Part shown: piece after piece, positions 1 through 9,600 of the stretch
How the letters are laid out: each line of letters begins with the position of its first letter
How positions within the stretch are numbered: position 1 is the stretch's first letter
Source: Streptomyces lienomycini
GTDB lineage: Bacteria; Actinomycetota; Actinomycetes; Streptomycetales; Streptomycetaceae
Reading direction: 5' to 3'
Assembly (NCBI RefSeq): GCF_027947595.1
Contig: NZ_CP116257.1
Coordinates: forward strand, 1,240,001-1,304,000
Length of the DNA: 64,000 nt
Position numbers and translations under genes: made by a program
The notes under the pieces: generated by a model
What the model was told of the DNA's origin: nothing
Databases searched by the model: none
What the model saw: only the letters and a program-made list of their open reading frames with translations

Positions 1-1916
1 ACCCGCTCCAGGCGGGCCGGTTCGACGGGGGCCTGCGGCCTGATGCGCAGCACCGCGTGGCGGATCTGGGTGAGCAGGTCCTCCTCGCGCGCCTCCTCCA
101 GCGCCTCGTCGACGGCCCTCTTCTCGGCCCGCTGCTCGGCCCGCACGGCCTTCTTGTCGAGCTTGTCTGTCTTGTCGGCTTTGTCGGGCCTGTCGGGCTT
201 CCTGTCTGGCTTGCTCAGTGTGCCGGGCTTGTCGGTGGCGGTCTCGTCGGTCTGCTCGGCGGCTGGGCTCGCGTCGTCACTGCCGGCCGCTTCCGCGCGG
301 GCCAGTTTGGCCTGCCGGTACGACTCCAGCACCGCCTCGCGCTCGCGCTGGGACCGTTCGCGCGCCAGCTTGCGCAGCGTCGCGCGCGTGGAGCGGCTGA
401 GCGCGATGGGCTGGAGCATGGGCAGGCAGTCCGCCACGGCGTCGGGGCCGAGTACGCCCACCGCCGACGCGACCGCGCGCTCGGCGCCCACTCGCAGGCC
501 CAGCGTCACCAGGAGCTGGGAGATGTCCATCCGCAGCAGCAGGTCCCCGGCGGCGATCTCGCCGATGCGCAGGTCGGTGAGGATCACCGTGCCGGAACGA
601 TCCACCAGGATCGCGTCGCCCACCAGCCTGCGGTGCGCGATCCGCCGGGACTGCAGGGCCCGTACCTGCTCCCAGGTGTCGCGCAGCAGGTCGTCGGTGA
701 TCTCCTCGTCCGCCAGCGAGTCCAGGGAGCGCCCCCCGGTGTGCTCGTAGACGAGCATCACGGCGTCGGGGCCCAGCTCCGAGGTCGCGATCAGCTTGGG
801 CGCGTTGGCACCGGCCGCGATGGCCGCGTAGGCGAGCAGCGCCTCCTGTTCCAGGGCCTGGCGCAAGGAGGGGAGGCTGCTGCGGGTGGCGAAGCCGCGC
901 AGGGTCAGATTCCGCCACGCGCGGTAGAAGAAGCCCTGCGCCTGCTGTTCCCGGTCCACCACCGTCACGTCGAGCGGCCGACCGTCCTCCAGGGTGACGA
1001 AGTAGCGGCGTCCGCGGTCACCGGTCTCCACGGTGTCCGCCGGCGCTTCCTGCCGGGCGGCGGTCACCGGGCGGAAGCCGACGTGCCGCAGGCCCGCCAT
1101 CAGGGTCCGGCCGGTGGGGCGGACGTTGGGGGAGCCGACCGCGTACAGCGTGCCGTAGGCGACGGTCCAGCCGATGAGGACCGTCAGGATGATCGAGAAC
1201 GGCGTCGTGTAGCCGGTGACGAGCATCGAGAAGGCGTCGAGGAGCAGCACGATCCAGAGCACCGCGCGCCAACGGGGCCTGCGGGACATGCCGACGGCCG
1301 TCATGTACGCGATGACCGGCGCCAGATAGCCGTGCACGGGGTCGGTCAGCGCGTGGACGTCGCCCGGCGACGGCTGGGTGAGCGCCTCCTGGATGGAGCC
1401 GGGGGCGGCCTTGGCGACCCACAGGTCGGTGGCGAGGGTCACCCCGTGCGCGAGGACCGCCGCCAGCACCCCGTCGGCGATCCGCAGCCCGTCCCGTTTG
1501 ATCAGCCGCTCGATCGCGAAGGCGACCGGCACCAGGAGGATCGCGATGCTGGAGGCCAGCCCCGCGATCTTGATGAGCAGGTCGGGTGCCTGTCCGGTGC
1601 CCTTGTTGATGTCCTGTTCGAGGCCCGAGGTGGTGCCGTGGGCGAAGGCCGCGATGGCGAGCAGCACGACGACGGCGAGCACGCCCACCAAGAGGCGCAT
1701 CAGGTCCGACGGACGGTGCACGCGCGCGGGGAGCAGCGGTTCGTCGCCCTCCACCTCGTCGATGTGCGCCACGTCGTCGGGGTCGGCGGCCGTCGCGGAC
1801 GGGCCCTCGGTCGGCTGCGCGTCGCTCTTCCCGTCACCGGTGTCGGCGGTGCCCGGGCGCGTCGAAGCGTCAGAGGTGCCCTCGGCGTCCTCGGGGTGCA
1901 CACCCTGCTGCTTCAT
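1..1916 (-). CDS. Integral membrane protein with kinase-like segment (LPG synthase/TIGR00374-type), 3' part missing
   Basis: The gene reads leftward off the window edge, so only about 638 N-terminal codons are visible. After an acidic hydrophilic N-terminus (about 65 residues) come several hydrophobic segments (LLVGVLAVVVLLAIAAFAHG, then further helices to about residue 240). A soluble stretch follows with features of aminoglycoside- or LPS-kinase-like folds: LVYEHTGGRSL, IAHRRLVGDAILVDRSG and ILTDLRIGE. The last visible part is rich in Lys, Glu and Asp (KPDRKPDRPDKADKTDKLDK). Actinobacterial proteins with this N-terminal architecture usually continue into a lysylphosphatidylglycerol-synthase-type membrane domain, which cannot be seen here. 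The start is uncertain: ATG at 1916 or an in-frame GTG at 1940, neither with an ideal ribosome site. It is divergent from the ATL gene. The function call is family inference. Confidence 0.75.
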   Translation of the reverse strand, partial: MKQQGVHPEDAEGTSDASTRPGTADTGDGKSDAQPTEGPSATAADPDDVAHIDEVEGDEPLLPARVHRPSDLMRLLVGVLAVVVLLAIAAFAHGTTSGLEQDINKGTGQAPDLLIKIAGLASSIAILLVPVAFAIERLIKRDGLRIADGVLAAVLAHGVTLATDLWVAKAAPGSIQEALTQPSPGDVHALTDPVHGYLAPVIAYMTAVGMSRRPRWRAVLWIVLLLDAFSMLVTGYTTPFSIILTVLIGWTVAYGTLYAVGSPNVRPTGRTLMAGLRHVGFRPVTAARQEAPADTVETGDRGRRYFVTLEDGRPLDVTVVDREQQAQGFFYRAWRNLTLRGFATRSSLPSLRQALEQEALLAYAAIAAGANAPKLIATSELGPDAVMLVYEHTGGRSLDSLADEEITDDLLRDTWEQVRALQSRRIAHRRLVGDAILVDRSGTVILTDLRIGEIAAGDLLLRMDISQLLVTLGLRVGAERAVASAVGVLGPDAVADCLPMLQPIALSRSTRATLRKLARERSQREREAVLESYRQAKLARAEAAGSDDASPAAEQTDETATDKPGTLSKPDRKPDRPDKADKTDKLDKKAVRAEQRAEKRAVDEALEEAREEDLLTQIRHAVLRIRPQAPVEPARLER

Positions 1917-2101
1917 CGCCTCTTCTTGCTCTCGTATCACTGGTCACCGCCCGCACGATGGTGGCATGCCGTGTCGGCCTCGGCAGGCATCAGGGTGCCC
2001 GTGCGGGCCGCACAGTCTGCCCGAAGCGCCGGTTTCGGGCGAGGGGAGCGCACCGCCGTGAGCGCCTCGTGTTGTCGGTGGGGTGCGGCAGGATGGGACG
2101 A

Positions 2102-2488
2102 ATGAGCGAGCAGAGCCTTCCGGACGGCGGCCGTCCGGAGAACGCGGGCGCGCTGCCCGAGTACGCCGAGCGGGTCCTCGACGTGACCGAGCTGATCCCG
2201 GCGGGCCGCGTCATGACATACGGGGACGTAGCCGAGTACCTGGAGGAGGGGGGACCCCGTCAGGTCGGCCGGGTGATGTCCCTCTACGGGGGAGGCGTCC
2301 CCTGGTGGCGTGTCGTTCGCGCGGACGGCGCCCTGCTCGCGGGGCACGAACTGGAGGCGCTCGACCGCTACCGGGAGGAGGGCACGCCCCTGAAGGAGGC
2401 GAGCAGAGCCGCCGAGGGGCACCTGCCGCGCCTCGACCTGAAGCGGGCGCGGTGGGACGGCGGCGAACGCGCACAGGGTCACACCTGA
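2102..2488 (+). CDS. Alkyltransferase-like protein (ATL, MGMT family without catalytic Cys)
   Basis: A 128-residue protein with the DNA-binding half of O6-methylguanine-DNA methyltransferase: YAERVLDVTELIPAGRVMTYGDVAEYL, then RQVGRVMSLYGGGVPWWRVVRADG. In true MGMT the motif is PCHRV with an alkyl-accepting cysteine. Here it is PWWRV, with Trp at the Cys position, as in ATL proteins. These bind O6-alkylguanine lesions without repairing them and hand them to nucleotide excision repair. Start: ATG 2102 is preferred over ATG 2093 because AGGA lies about 8 bases upstream of 2102. The next genes downstream are the two AdnAB-like helicases on the same strand, so it sits in a repair neighbourhood. 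The family call is firm; the lesion role is from family knowledge. Confidence 0.85.
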   Translation: MSEQSLPDGGRPENAGALPEYAERVLDVTELIPAGRVMTYGDVAEYLEEGGPRQVGRVMSLYGGGVPWWRVVRADGALLAGHELEALDRYREEGTPLKEASRAAEGHLPRLDLKRARWDGGERAQGHT

Positions 2489-2763
2489 CAGCTTCCGGCA
2501 TGCGGCCGACCGATGTGTGACCCGTGATCCGTACGAGGTAAACCGGATACTTCGGGCACGTCCGTGACATGACGTACGTTCGTGGGGCAGGAGGCGTTCG
2601 TGCCGTGAGTGACCCGAGGGAGGAAGGAGAAGCGCTGCTTCCGCCTCGTCCGTCGGCGTAGCGTCGGCCGCACGCGTCCCCCTCGCACCGCTCATCCCGC
2701 GGCCACCGCCCCACCCGCGACGCGGACGGCCCACCAGCACACCCACCAGGACCGGCGAACCAC

Positions 2764-5700
2764 GTGAGCTCCTCTTCCTCCACCGGACACCCGTCGCACC
2801 CCCAGGTGCGACGGGGGAGCCGTGGCGCTTACCGACTGGTGCGTACCCCGCCGGCACGCGTGGACCCCCCTCGTCTGGACGCCGCACAACGCGCCGTGGT
2901 TGACCACCGGGCCGGACCGCTGCTCGTCCTCGCGGGGCCGGGCACCGGCAAGACCACCACACTGGTCGAGTCCGTGGCGGACCGAATCGCCAGGGGCGGC
3001 GACCCCGAACGCATCCTGGTACTGACCTTCAGCCGCAAGGCGGCCGTCGAGCTGCGCGACCGCATGGCCCTGCGCATGGGCGCCGCGCGCGCCCCCCGGG
3101 CGACGACCTTTCACTCCTTCGGTTACGCGCTGGTCCGCGCCCACCAGGACAGCGAGCTGTTCGTCGAGCCCCTGCGGCTGCTGTCCGGCCCGGAGCAGGA
3201 CGTGACGGTGCGCGAGCTGCTCGCCGGGCAGCTGGACCTGGAACGGCTCGGCCTCGCCCACGTGCGCTGGCCCGACGAACTGCGCGCCTGCCTGACCACC
3301 CGCGGCTTCGCCGACGAGGTCCGCGCGGTGCTCGCCCGCAGCCGCGAACTGGGGCTCGGCCCCGAGGCCCTGGGCGCCTTCGCGCGACGCATCGGCCGCC
3401 CCGACTGGCGGGCCGCCGCGGTCTTCCTCGCCGAGTACCTCGACGTGCTCGACCTCCAGGGCGTGCTCGACTACGCCGAACTGGTTCACCGCGCCGTGCT
3501 CCTCGCCCGCCGTCCCGAGGTCGCCGGGCGCCTGACCGCCCAGTACGACGCCGTGTACGTCGACGAGTACCAGGACACCGACCCCGCCCAGGTGCGGCTG
3601 CTGCACGCGCTGGCGGGCGGCGGGCGGACCCTCGTCGCCTTTGGCGACCCCGACCAGTCGATCTACGCCTTCCGGGGCGCGGACGTGAACGGCATCCTGG
3701 ACTTCCCGGCCGCCTTCCCGCGCGCGGACGGCCGCCCGGCGTCCGTCGAGGTGCTGCGGACCTCACGCCGGTCCGGGGCCGCCCTGCTGGCCGGCACCCG
3801 CCAGCTGACCCGGCGCATGCCGCTGACCCGCCTTCCCGCCGACAAGGTGCGCGCCCACCGCGAGCTGACCCCGGTACGGGACGGCGGACGCGTCGAGGTG
3901 TACACCTACCCGACCTCCGGCACCGAACTGGACAACATCGCCGACATCCTGCGCAGGGCGCACCTGGAGGACGGCGTTCCGTGGGGTGGGATGGCTGTCC
4001 TGGTACGTGCCGGGTCGCGCACCATCCCCACCCTCCGCCGCACCCTCACCGCGGCCGGTGTCCCGCTGGACATCGACGGCGACGACCTGCCGCTGCGCCA
4101 CGAACCGGCGGTCGCCCCCCTGCTGACGGCACTGCGGGCCGTGGCGCAGGCGGAGGTGGGGGAGCGGCCCGGGCCGGGGGACGGGGTGGCGGGCGGCGCG
4201 GTGCCCGGCGCGGGTACGGGCACGGGCGGGGACGTGGGTACGAGTGCGGGTGACGGCGGTGGAACCGCGCGCGAGGGGCATGCCGACGATGCGAGCGGGG
4301 CCGGGGCCGGCCCGGGGGGACGCGCCGACACGGCCGTGAAGGCCGTACCGGGGGCGGTGACGAAGCCCGCACCCACAGCCCACCACAAGCGCCAGCGCGA
4401 GCACGGGTCCGACGCCGGGGCTGAGCTCGGGTCCGAGTCCGAGTCCAGGGCCGAGCCCGAGCCCGAGTCCAGGGCCGAGCCCGAGTCCGGGCCCGAGGGG
4501 GAGTTTGACACTCAGCCCGAAGCCGAGACGAAGACGGAGGCCGATCCGGAACCGGAGTCCGATCCGGAACCGGAGTCCGATCCGGCGACGGAGTCCGATC
4601 CGGAGCCGGAGCCCGAGACGAGCCCCGCGCGTGGCGGACGCGCCGACCTCGCCGACGATCCGTGCTGGCTCTCCACCGAGACCGCCCTCACCCTGCTCGG
4701 CTCGCCCCTCGGCGGTATGGACGCCGCGGATCTGCGCCGCCTCGGCCGCGCCCTGCGCGACGAGCAGCGCGCCGCCGGCAACCCGCTGCCGCCGCCCTCG
4801 GACGAACTGCTCGCCCGGGCGCTGGCCGAGCCGGAGCGGCTCGCCGTGCACGACCCCGCGTACGCGCGCGGCGCCCAGCGACTCGGCGCGCTGCTCCGCA
4901 AGGCCCGCGAGCGCCTGGCGGGAGGCGGCAGCGCCGAGGAGGCACTGTGGGACCTGTGGAACGGCACGCCGTGGCCCAGCCGCCTGGAACGCTCCGCCCG
5001 GCGCGGCGGCGCGGCCGGACGCAACGCCGACCGCGATTTGGACGCCGTGTGCGCGCTGTTCGCGACGGCCGCCCGCGCGGAGGAGCGCACCGGCGGCCGG
5101 GGCGCCCTGAACTTCCTGGAGGAGACGGACGCCGAGGACATCGCGGCCGACACCCTCACGCGGCGTGCCGTACGCCCCGACGCCGTCCGCCTGATGACCG
5201 CGCATCGCTCCAAGGGGCTGGAGTGGCGGCTGGTCGTCGTCGCGGGCGTCCAGGAAGGCCTGTGGCCGGACCTGCGCCGTCGCGGCTCCCTGCTGGAGGC
5301 CGACCGGATCGGCCGCGACGGACTCGCCGAACCCCTCACCCCCGGAGCCCTGCTCGCCGAGGAACGCCGCCTGTTCTACGTGGCCGCCACGCGCGCGAGC
5401 GAACGGCTCGTCGTGACCGCGGTGAAGGCACCGGCCGACGACGGAGACCAGCCCTCCCGGTTCCTGACCGAACTCGGAGTCGAGCCCGTCGACGTCACCG
5501 GCCGCCCGCGCCGCCCCCTCGCCGTAGCGGCGCTCGTCGCCGAACTGCGGGCCACCACCGTCGACGCCCGCGTCTCGGCGCCCCTGAGGGAGGCCGCCGC
5601 GCGCCGCCTGGCCCGGCTCGCCGCCCTGGCCGACGAGGACGGCCGTCCCCTGGTGCCGTCCGCCCACCCCTACCGCTGGTGGGGCATGTGGGACCCGACC

Positions 5701-6546
5701 GAGAGCAAGGTGCCGCTGCGCGACCGGGACCAGCCCGTCACCCTCTCCGGCAGCGCCCTGGACCAGCTGGCCAACACCTGTGCCCTGCAGTGGTTCCTGG
5801 GTCGCGAGGTCAAGGCCGACGCGCCCGCGACCACCGCCCAGGGCTTCGGCAACGTGGTGCACGTACTCGCCGACGAGGTGGCCTCGGGGCGTACCCCGGC
5901 CGACCTCGCCGTCCTGATGGAGCGCCTGGACTCCGTGTGGAACGCGCTCGCCTTCGACGCGCCGTGGAAGTCGGCGCAGGAGAAGGCCAACGCGCGCGTG
6001 GCGCTCGAACGCTTCCTGAAGTGGCACGTCATGGACCGCGCGGGGCGCACATCTGTGGCCAGCGAGCACGACTTCGACGTGACCCTGGAAGCGGGCGACT
6101 ACGAGGTGCGCGTCCGCGGTCAGATGGACCGCGTGGAGGCCGACGGCGAGGGCCGCGCCTACGTCGTCGACTTCAAGACCGGCAAGCAGGCACCCACGTC
6201 CGCGGAGGTCGCCCGCCATCCCCAGCTCGCCGTCTACCAGCTCGCCGTCCGCGAGGGCGCCGTCGACGACGCCTTCGGCGGCGTGCGCCCCCTGCCGGGC
6301 GGCGCCGAACTCGTTCAGCTGCGTCAGGGGGCGCCCCAACGGGACGGCGGCGAGACCCTGCCCAAGGTGCAGGCACAGCAGTCGCAGGAGGGGCCGACGG
6401 GTGAGTGGGTGGGCGACCTCCTGGCCACGGCCGCCGGCAAGGTCCTCGACGAACGGTTCACCCCGACCACGGGCCAGCACTGCACCCACTGCGCCTTCCG
6501 CGCGTCGTGCAGCGCGCGGCCCGAGGGGCGGCACGTCGTGGAGTGA
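2764..6546 (+). CDS. adnA: ATP-dependent helicase/nuclease, AdnA-like subunit
   Basis: A 1260-residue UvrD/RecB-like protein. Walker A GPGTGKT is at residues 58-64, DEYQDTDPAQ and GDPDQSIYAFRG follow, and the C-terminal motif LMTAHRSKGLEW is near residue 815. The C-terminus is a RecB-type nuclease module (GQMDRVE, VVDFKTGK, QLAVYQLA). A Cys in NTCALQWF plus the terminal CTHCAFRASC supply four cysteines in the pattern of AddB/AdnA iron-sulfur nucleases. Family knowledge: AdnAB is the actinobacterial counterpart of RecBCD/AddAB that resects double-strand breaks. The next gene is the partner subunit, as in mycobacterial adnA-adnB. The protein is about 200 residues longer than mycobacterial AdnA as I remember it, mainly because of an acidic low-complexity insert at about residues 463-625 (DPEPES-type repeats). 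Start GTG 2764 has AGGA 11 bases upstream. Subunit assignment rests on gene order and the Fe-S cysteines. Confidence 0.85.
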   Translation: MSSSSSTGHPSHPQVRRGSRGAYRLVRTPPARVDPPRLDAAQRAVVDHRAGPLLVLAGPGTGKTTTLVESVADRIARGGDPERILVLTFSRKAAVELRDRMALRMGAARAPRATTFHSFGYALVRAHQDSELFVEPLRLLSGPEQDVTVRELLAGQLDLERLGLAHVRWPDELRACLTTRGFADEVRAVLARSRELGLGPEALGAFARRIGRPDWRAAAVFLAEYLDVLDLQGVLDYAELVHRAVLLARRPEVAGRLTAQYDAVYVDEYQDTDPAQVRLLHALAGGGRTLVAFGDPDQSIYAFRGADVNGILDFPAAFPRADGRPASVEVLRTSRRSGAALLAGTRQLTRRMPLTRLPADKVRAHRELTPVRDGGRVEVYTYPTSGTELDNIADILRRAHLEDGVPWGGMAVLVRAGSRTIPTLRRTLTAAGVPLDIDGDDLPLRHEPAVAPLLTALRAVAQAEVGERPGPGDGVAGGAVPGAGTGTGGDVGTSAGDGGGTAREGHADDASGAGAGPGGRADTAVKAVPGAVTKPAPTAHHKRQREHGSDAGAELGSESESRAEPEPESRAEPESGPEGEFDTQPEAETKTEADPEPESDPEPESDPATESDPEPEPETSPARGGRADLADDPCWLSTETALTLLGSPLGGMDAADLRRLGRALRDEQRAAGNPLPPPSDELLARALAEPERLAVHDPAYARGAQRLGALLRKARERLAGGGSAEEALWDLWNGTPWPSRLERSARRGGAAGRNADRDLDAVCALFATAARAEERTGGRGALNFLEETDAEDIAADTLTRRAVRPDAVRLMTAHRSKGLEWRLVVVAGVQEGLWPDLRRRGSLLEADRIGRDGLAEPLTPGALLAEERRLFYVAATRASERLVVTAVKAPADDGDQPSRFLTELGVEPVDVTGRPRRPLAVAALVAELRATTVDARVSAPLREAAARRLARLAALADEDGRPLVPSAHPYRWWGMWDPTESKVPLRDRDQPVTLSGSALDQLANTCALQWFLGREVKADAPATTAQGFGNVVHVLADEVASGRTPADLAVLMERLDSVWNALAFDAPWKSAQEKANARVALERFLKWHVMDRAGRTSVASEHDFDVTLEAGDYEVRVRGQMDRVEADGEGRAYVVDFKTGKQAPTSAEVARHPQLAVYQLAVREGAVDDAFGGVRPLPGGAELVQLRQGAPQRDGGETLPKVQAQQSQEGPTGEWVGDLLATAAGKVLDERFTPTTGQHCTHCAFRASCSARPEGRHVVE
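4441..4614 (+). repeat. In-frame 18-bp tandem repeats in the adnA acidic linker
   Basis: Four 18-bp units lie head to tail at 4543-4560, 4561-4578, 4579-4596 and 4597-4614. The first two are identical (gatccggaaccggagtcc) and the next two are degenerate. Upstream, at 4441-4490, an imperfect related unit (gagtccagggccgagccc) occurs twice. The unit length is a multiple of three, so copy number can vary without breaking frame. Encoded peptide units are DPEPES or variants. Confidence 0.9.
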
Positions 6547-6670
6547 ACGCCGGGAGCGGTGGCCGAGCGACGGTGTGACACGTCGCACCACACCTGGTGA
6601 CCTGCGCTTTCCCCGTCCCGCGGTGGACATCCGGCACCCGCTGTCAGTGTCCGCCGCTAGCCTCTTGGAC

Positions 6671-9600
6671 GTGCCCGCCCACATCACCGATCCCGAGCAG
6701 CTCAAGGAGCTCCTCGGCATCCCCTTCACCCCGGAGCAGACGGCCTGCATCGTCGCGCCGCCCGCCCCGCAGGTGATCGTGGCCGGAGCCGGATCGGGCA
6801 AGACGACGGTGATGGCGGCACGCGTGGTGTGGCTGGTCGGTACCGGCCAGGTCGCCCCGGAACAGGTCCTCGGTCTCACCTTCACCAACAAGGCGGCCGG
6901 CGAACTCGCCGAACGCGTCCGCAAGGCGCTGATCAGAGCGGGAGTGACCGACCCGGACGCGATCGACCCGGACCACCCGCCGGGCGAGCCGGCGATCTCG
7001 ACGTACCACGCCTTCGCGGGCCGCCTCCTGACCGACCACGGCCTGCGCCTCGGGCTGGAACCGACGTCCCGCCTGCTCGCCGACGCCACCCGCTTCCAGC
7101 TCGCCGCGAGGATCCTGCGCGAGGCGCCCGGCCCCTACCCGGCGCTCACCCGATCCTTCGCCGACCTGGTCAGCGACCTCCTCGCCCTCGACGCCGAACT
7201 CGCCGAACACCTCGTACGCCCCGAAGACCTGCGCACCTGGGACGCCGGCCTCCTGGACACCCTGGAGGGCGTCCGGCTCAGCAACGCCGATCTGCGCAAG
7301 GTCCCCGAGGCCGCCGCCGCCCGCCGCGAACTGGCCGACCTGGTGATCCGCTACCGGGCCGCCAAGCGCCAGAAGGACCTGCTCGACTTCGGCGACCAGA
7401 TCGCCCTGTCCGCACAGCTCGCGGGGCTCCCCGAGGTGGGCCGCGTCCTGCGCGACGAGTACCGGGTCGTGCTGCTCGACGAGTACCAGGACACCTCGGT
7501 GGCCCAGCGCATCCTCCTGGCGGGCCTGTTCGGCGGCGGCACCGGCCACCCCGTGACCGCCGTGGGCGACCCCTGTCAGGCGATCTACGGCTGGCGCGGC
7601 GCCTCCGTCGCCAACCTCGACGACTTCCCGGAACACTTCGCACACGCGGACGGCCGCCCCGCGGCCCGTCAGGCGCTCAGTGAGAACCGCCGCAGCGGCG
7701 GCCGCCTCCTCGACCTCGCCAACGGCCTCGCCGAGCCCCTGCGCGCCATGCACGCGGGCGTGGAGGCCCTGCGCCCCGCCCCCGGCGCCGAACGGGACGG
7801 CACCGTCCGCTGCGCCCTGCTGCGCACCCACGCCGAGGAGATCGACTGGATCGCCGACTCCGTCGCCCACCTCGTGCGCACCGGCAAGGCGCCCGGTGAG
7901 ATCGCCGTCCTGTGCCGTACGGCGACCGACTTCGCCGAGATCCAGGGCGCGCTCGTGGCCCGCGACGTCCCCGTCGAGGTGGTCGGCCTCTCCGGGCTGC
8001 TGCACCTTCCCGAGGTGGCCGACCTGGTCGCCGTCTGCGAAGTCCTCCAGGACCCGGGCGCCAACGCCTCCCTGGTCCGCCTCCTCTCCGGGCCGCGCTG
8101 GCGCATCGGCCCGCGCGACCTCGCCCTCCTGGGCCGCCGCGCCCGGCTGCTGGTGAGCCACGCGCGCGTGGAGGGCGACGACGACCCGGACCGCAGGCTC
8201 GCCGAAGCCGTCGAGGGAGTCGACCCGTCCGAGGTGACATCGCTCGCGGACGCCCTCGACACCTTCCTGGAGACGCCGCTGGACGGCACCGGGGACGACG
8301 ACGGGCTGCCCTTCTCACCGGACGCGCGCGTACGGTTCGCGCGGCTGGCAACCGAACTGCGCGACCTGCGCCGGGCCCTGTCCGACCCGCTCATGGACGT
8401 CCTGCACCGGGTCCTGGCCGTCACCGGACTCGAGGTCGAGCTGTCGGCGTCCCCGCACGCCCTGGCAGCCCGCCGCCGCGAGACCCTGTCGAACTTCCTC
8501 GACGTCGCCGCGTCCTTCGCCGCGGGCGACGGCGAGGCCACCCTCCTCGCCTTCCTCGGCTTCCTGCGCACCGCCGCCCAGTACGAGAAGGGCCTGGACA
8601 ACGCGCTGCCCGGCGGCGAGAACACCGTCAAGGTGCTCACCGCACACAAGTCCAAGGGCCTCGAGTGGGACGTCGTCGCCGTGCCCGGCCTCGTCACCGG
8701 CACCTTTCCCAGTGGGCAGGGCCGCGAGAAGTGGACCGCTCAGGGCAAGGTGCTGCCGCACGGCCTGCGCGGCGACGCCGACACCCTGCCCGACGTCGAG
8801 TCCTGGGACTCCCGTGGCCTGAAGGGCTTCCACGAGGCCATGAAGGACCACCAGCACACCGAGGAGCTCCGCCTCGGCTACGTCACCTTCACCCGCCCCC
8901 GGTCCCTGCTCCTGGGCTCCGGCCACTGGTGGGGGCCCAGTCAGAAGAAGCCGCGGGGGCCGTCCGCCTTCCTCACGGCGCTGTACGAGCACTGCGCGGC
9001 CGGACACGGCGAGATCGAGGCCTGGGCGGACGAACCCGTCGAGGACGAGGAGAACCCGGCCCTGCACCGGGCGACGGTCGACGAAGTCTGGCCCCTGCCC
9101 CTGGACGACGGGGCACTCGCCCGGCGGAGGGCCGCCGCCGAGACGGTCCTCCGCCACCTGGACGCCCTCGCCGACCAGGAAGAAGGCGCCCTCCACGCCC
9201 TCCACGCCCTCGACACCCACGACGACCCGGACTGGCCACCGCCCCCCGAGGACGACGCGGCACCACCCCCGCAGGAGCCGGAAGACACGGAGGAGCCTGA
9301 AGAAACGGAGGAGCCCGAGGGAGCGGACACCGGCTGGACCGATGATCCCGCCGACTGGGACACCTGGACCTCCGACCGCCCCGCCGCCCCGCCGAGCGGC
9401 CCCACCGTCCCGCGCCAGGCGACGCCCACCGAACCGTCTCCGGGCACCCCTCCCGCCCCCGCCCCGGCCTCGGCCCCGGCGCGTCTCACACCGGAGGAGG
9501 CCCGGACCGTGGCTTCCTGGGACCGCGACCTCGACGCGCTCACCGGTGAGCTCCTGCGTGCCCGCGAGAGCGTCACCGAGGTGCCTCTCCCGGCGTCGCT

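Noticed and set aside
2489..2763. Short frame from ATG near 2570 to about 2660.
   Set aside because: About 30 codons, no conserved feature; the 275-base gap is left as unannotated intergenic DNA.
3763..7089. Very long antisense frame opposite adnA.
   Set aside because: It is a GC-skew shadow of adnA with no domain; many such long frames occur on both strands throughout.
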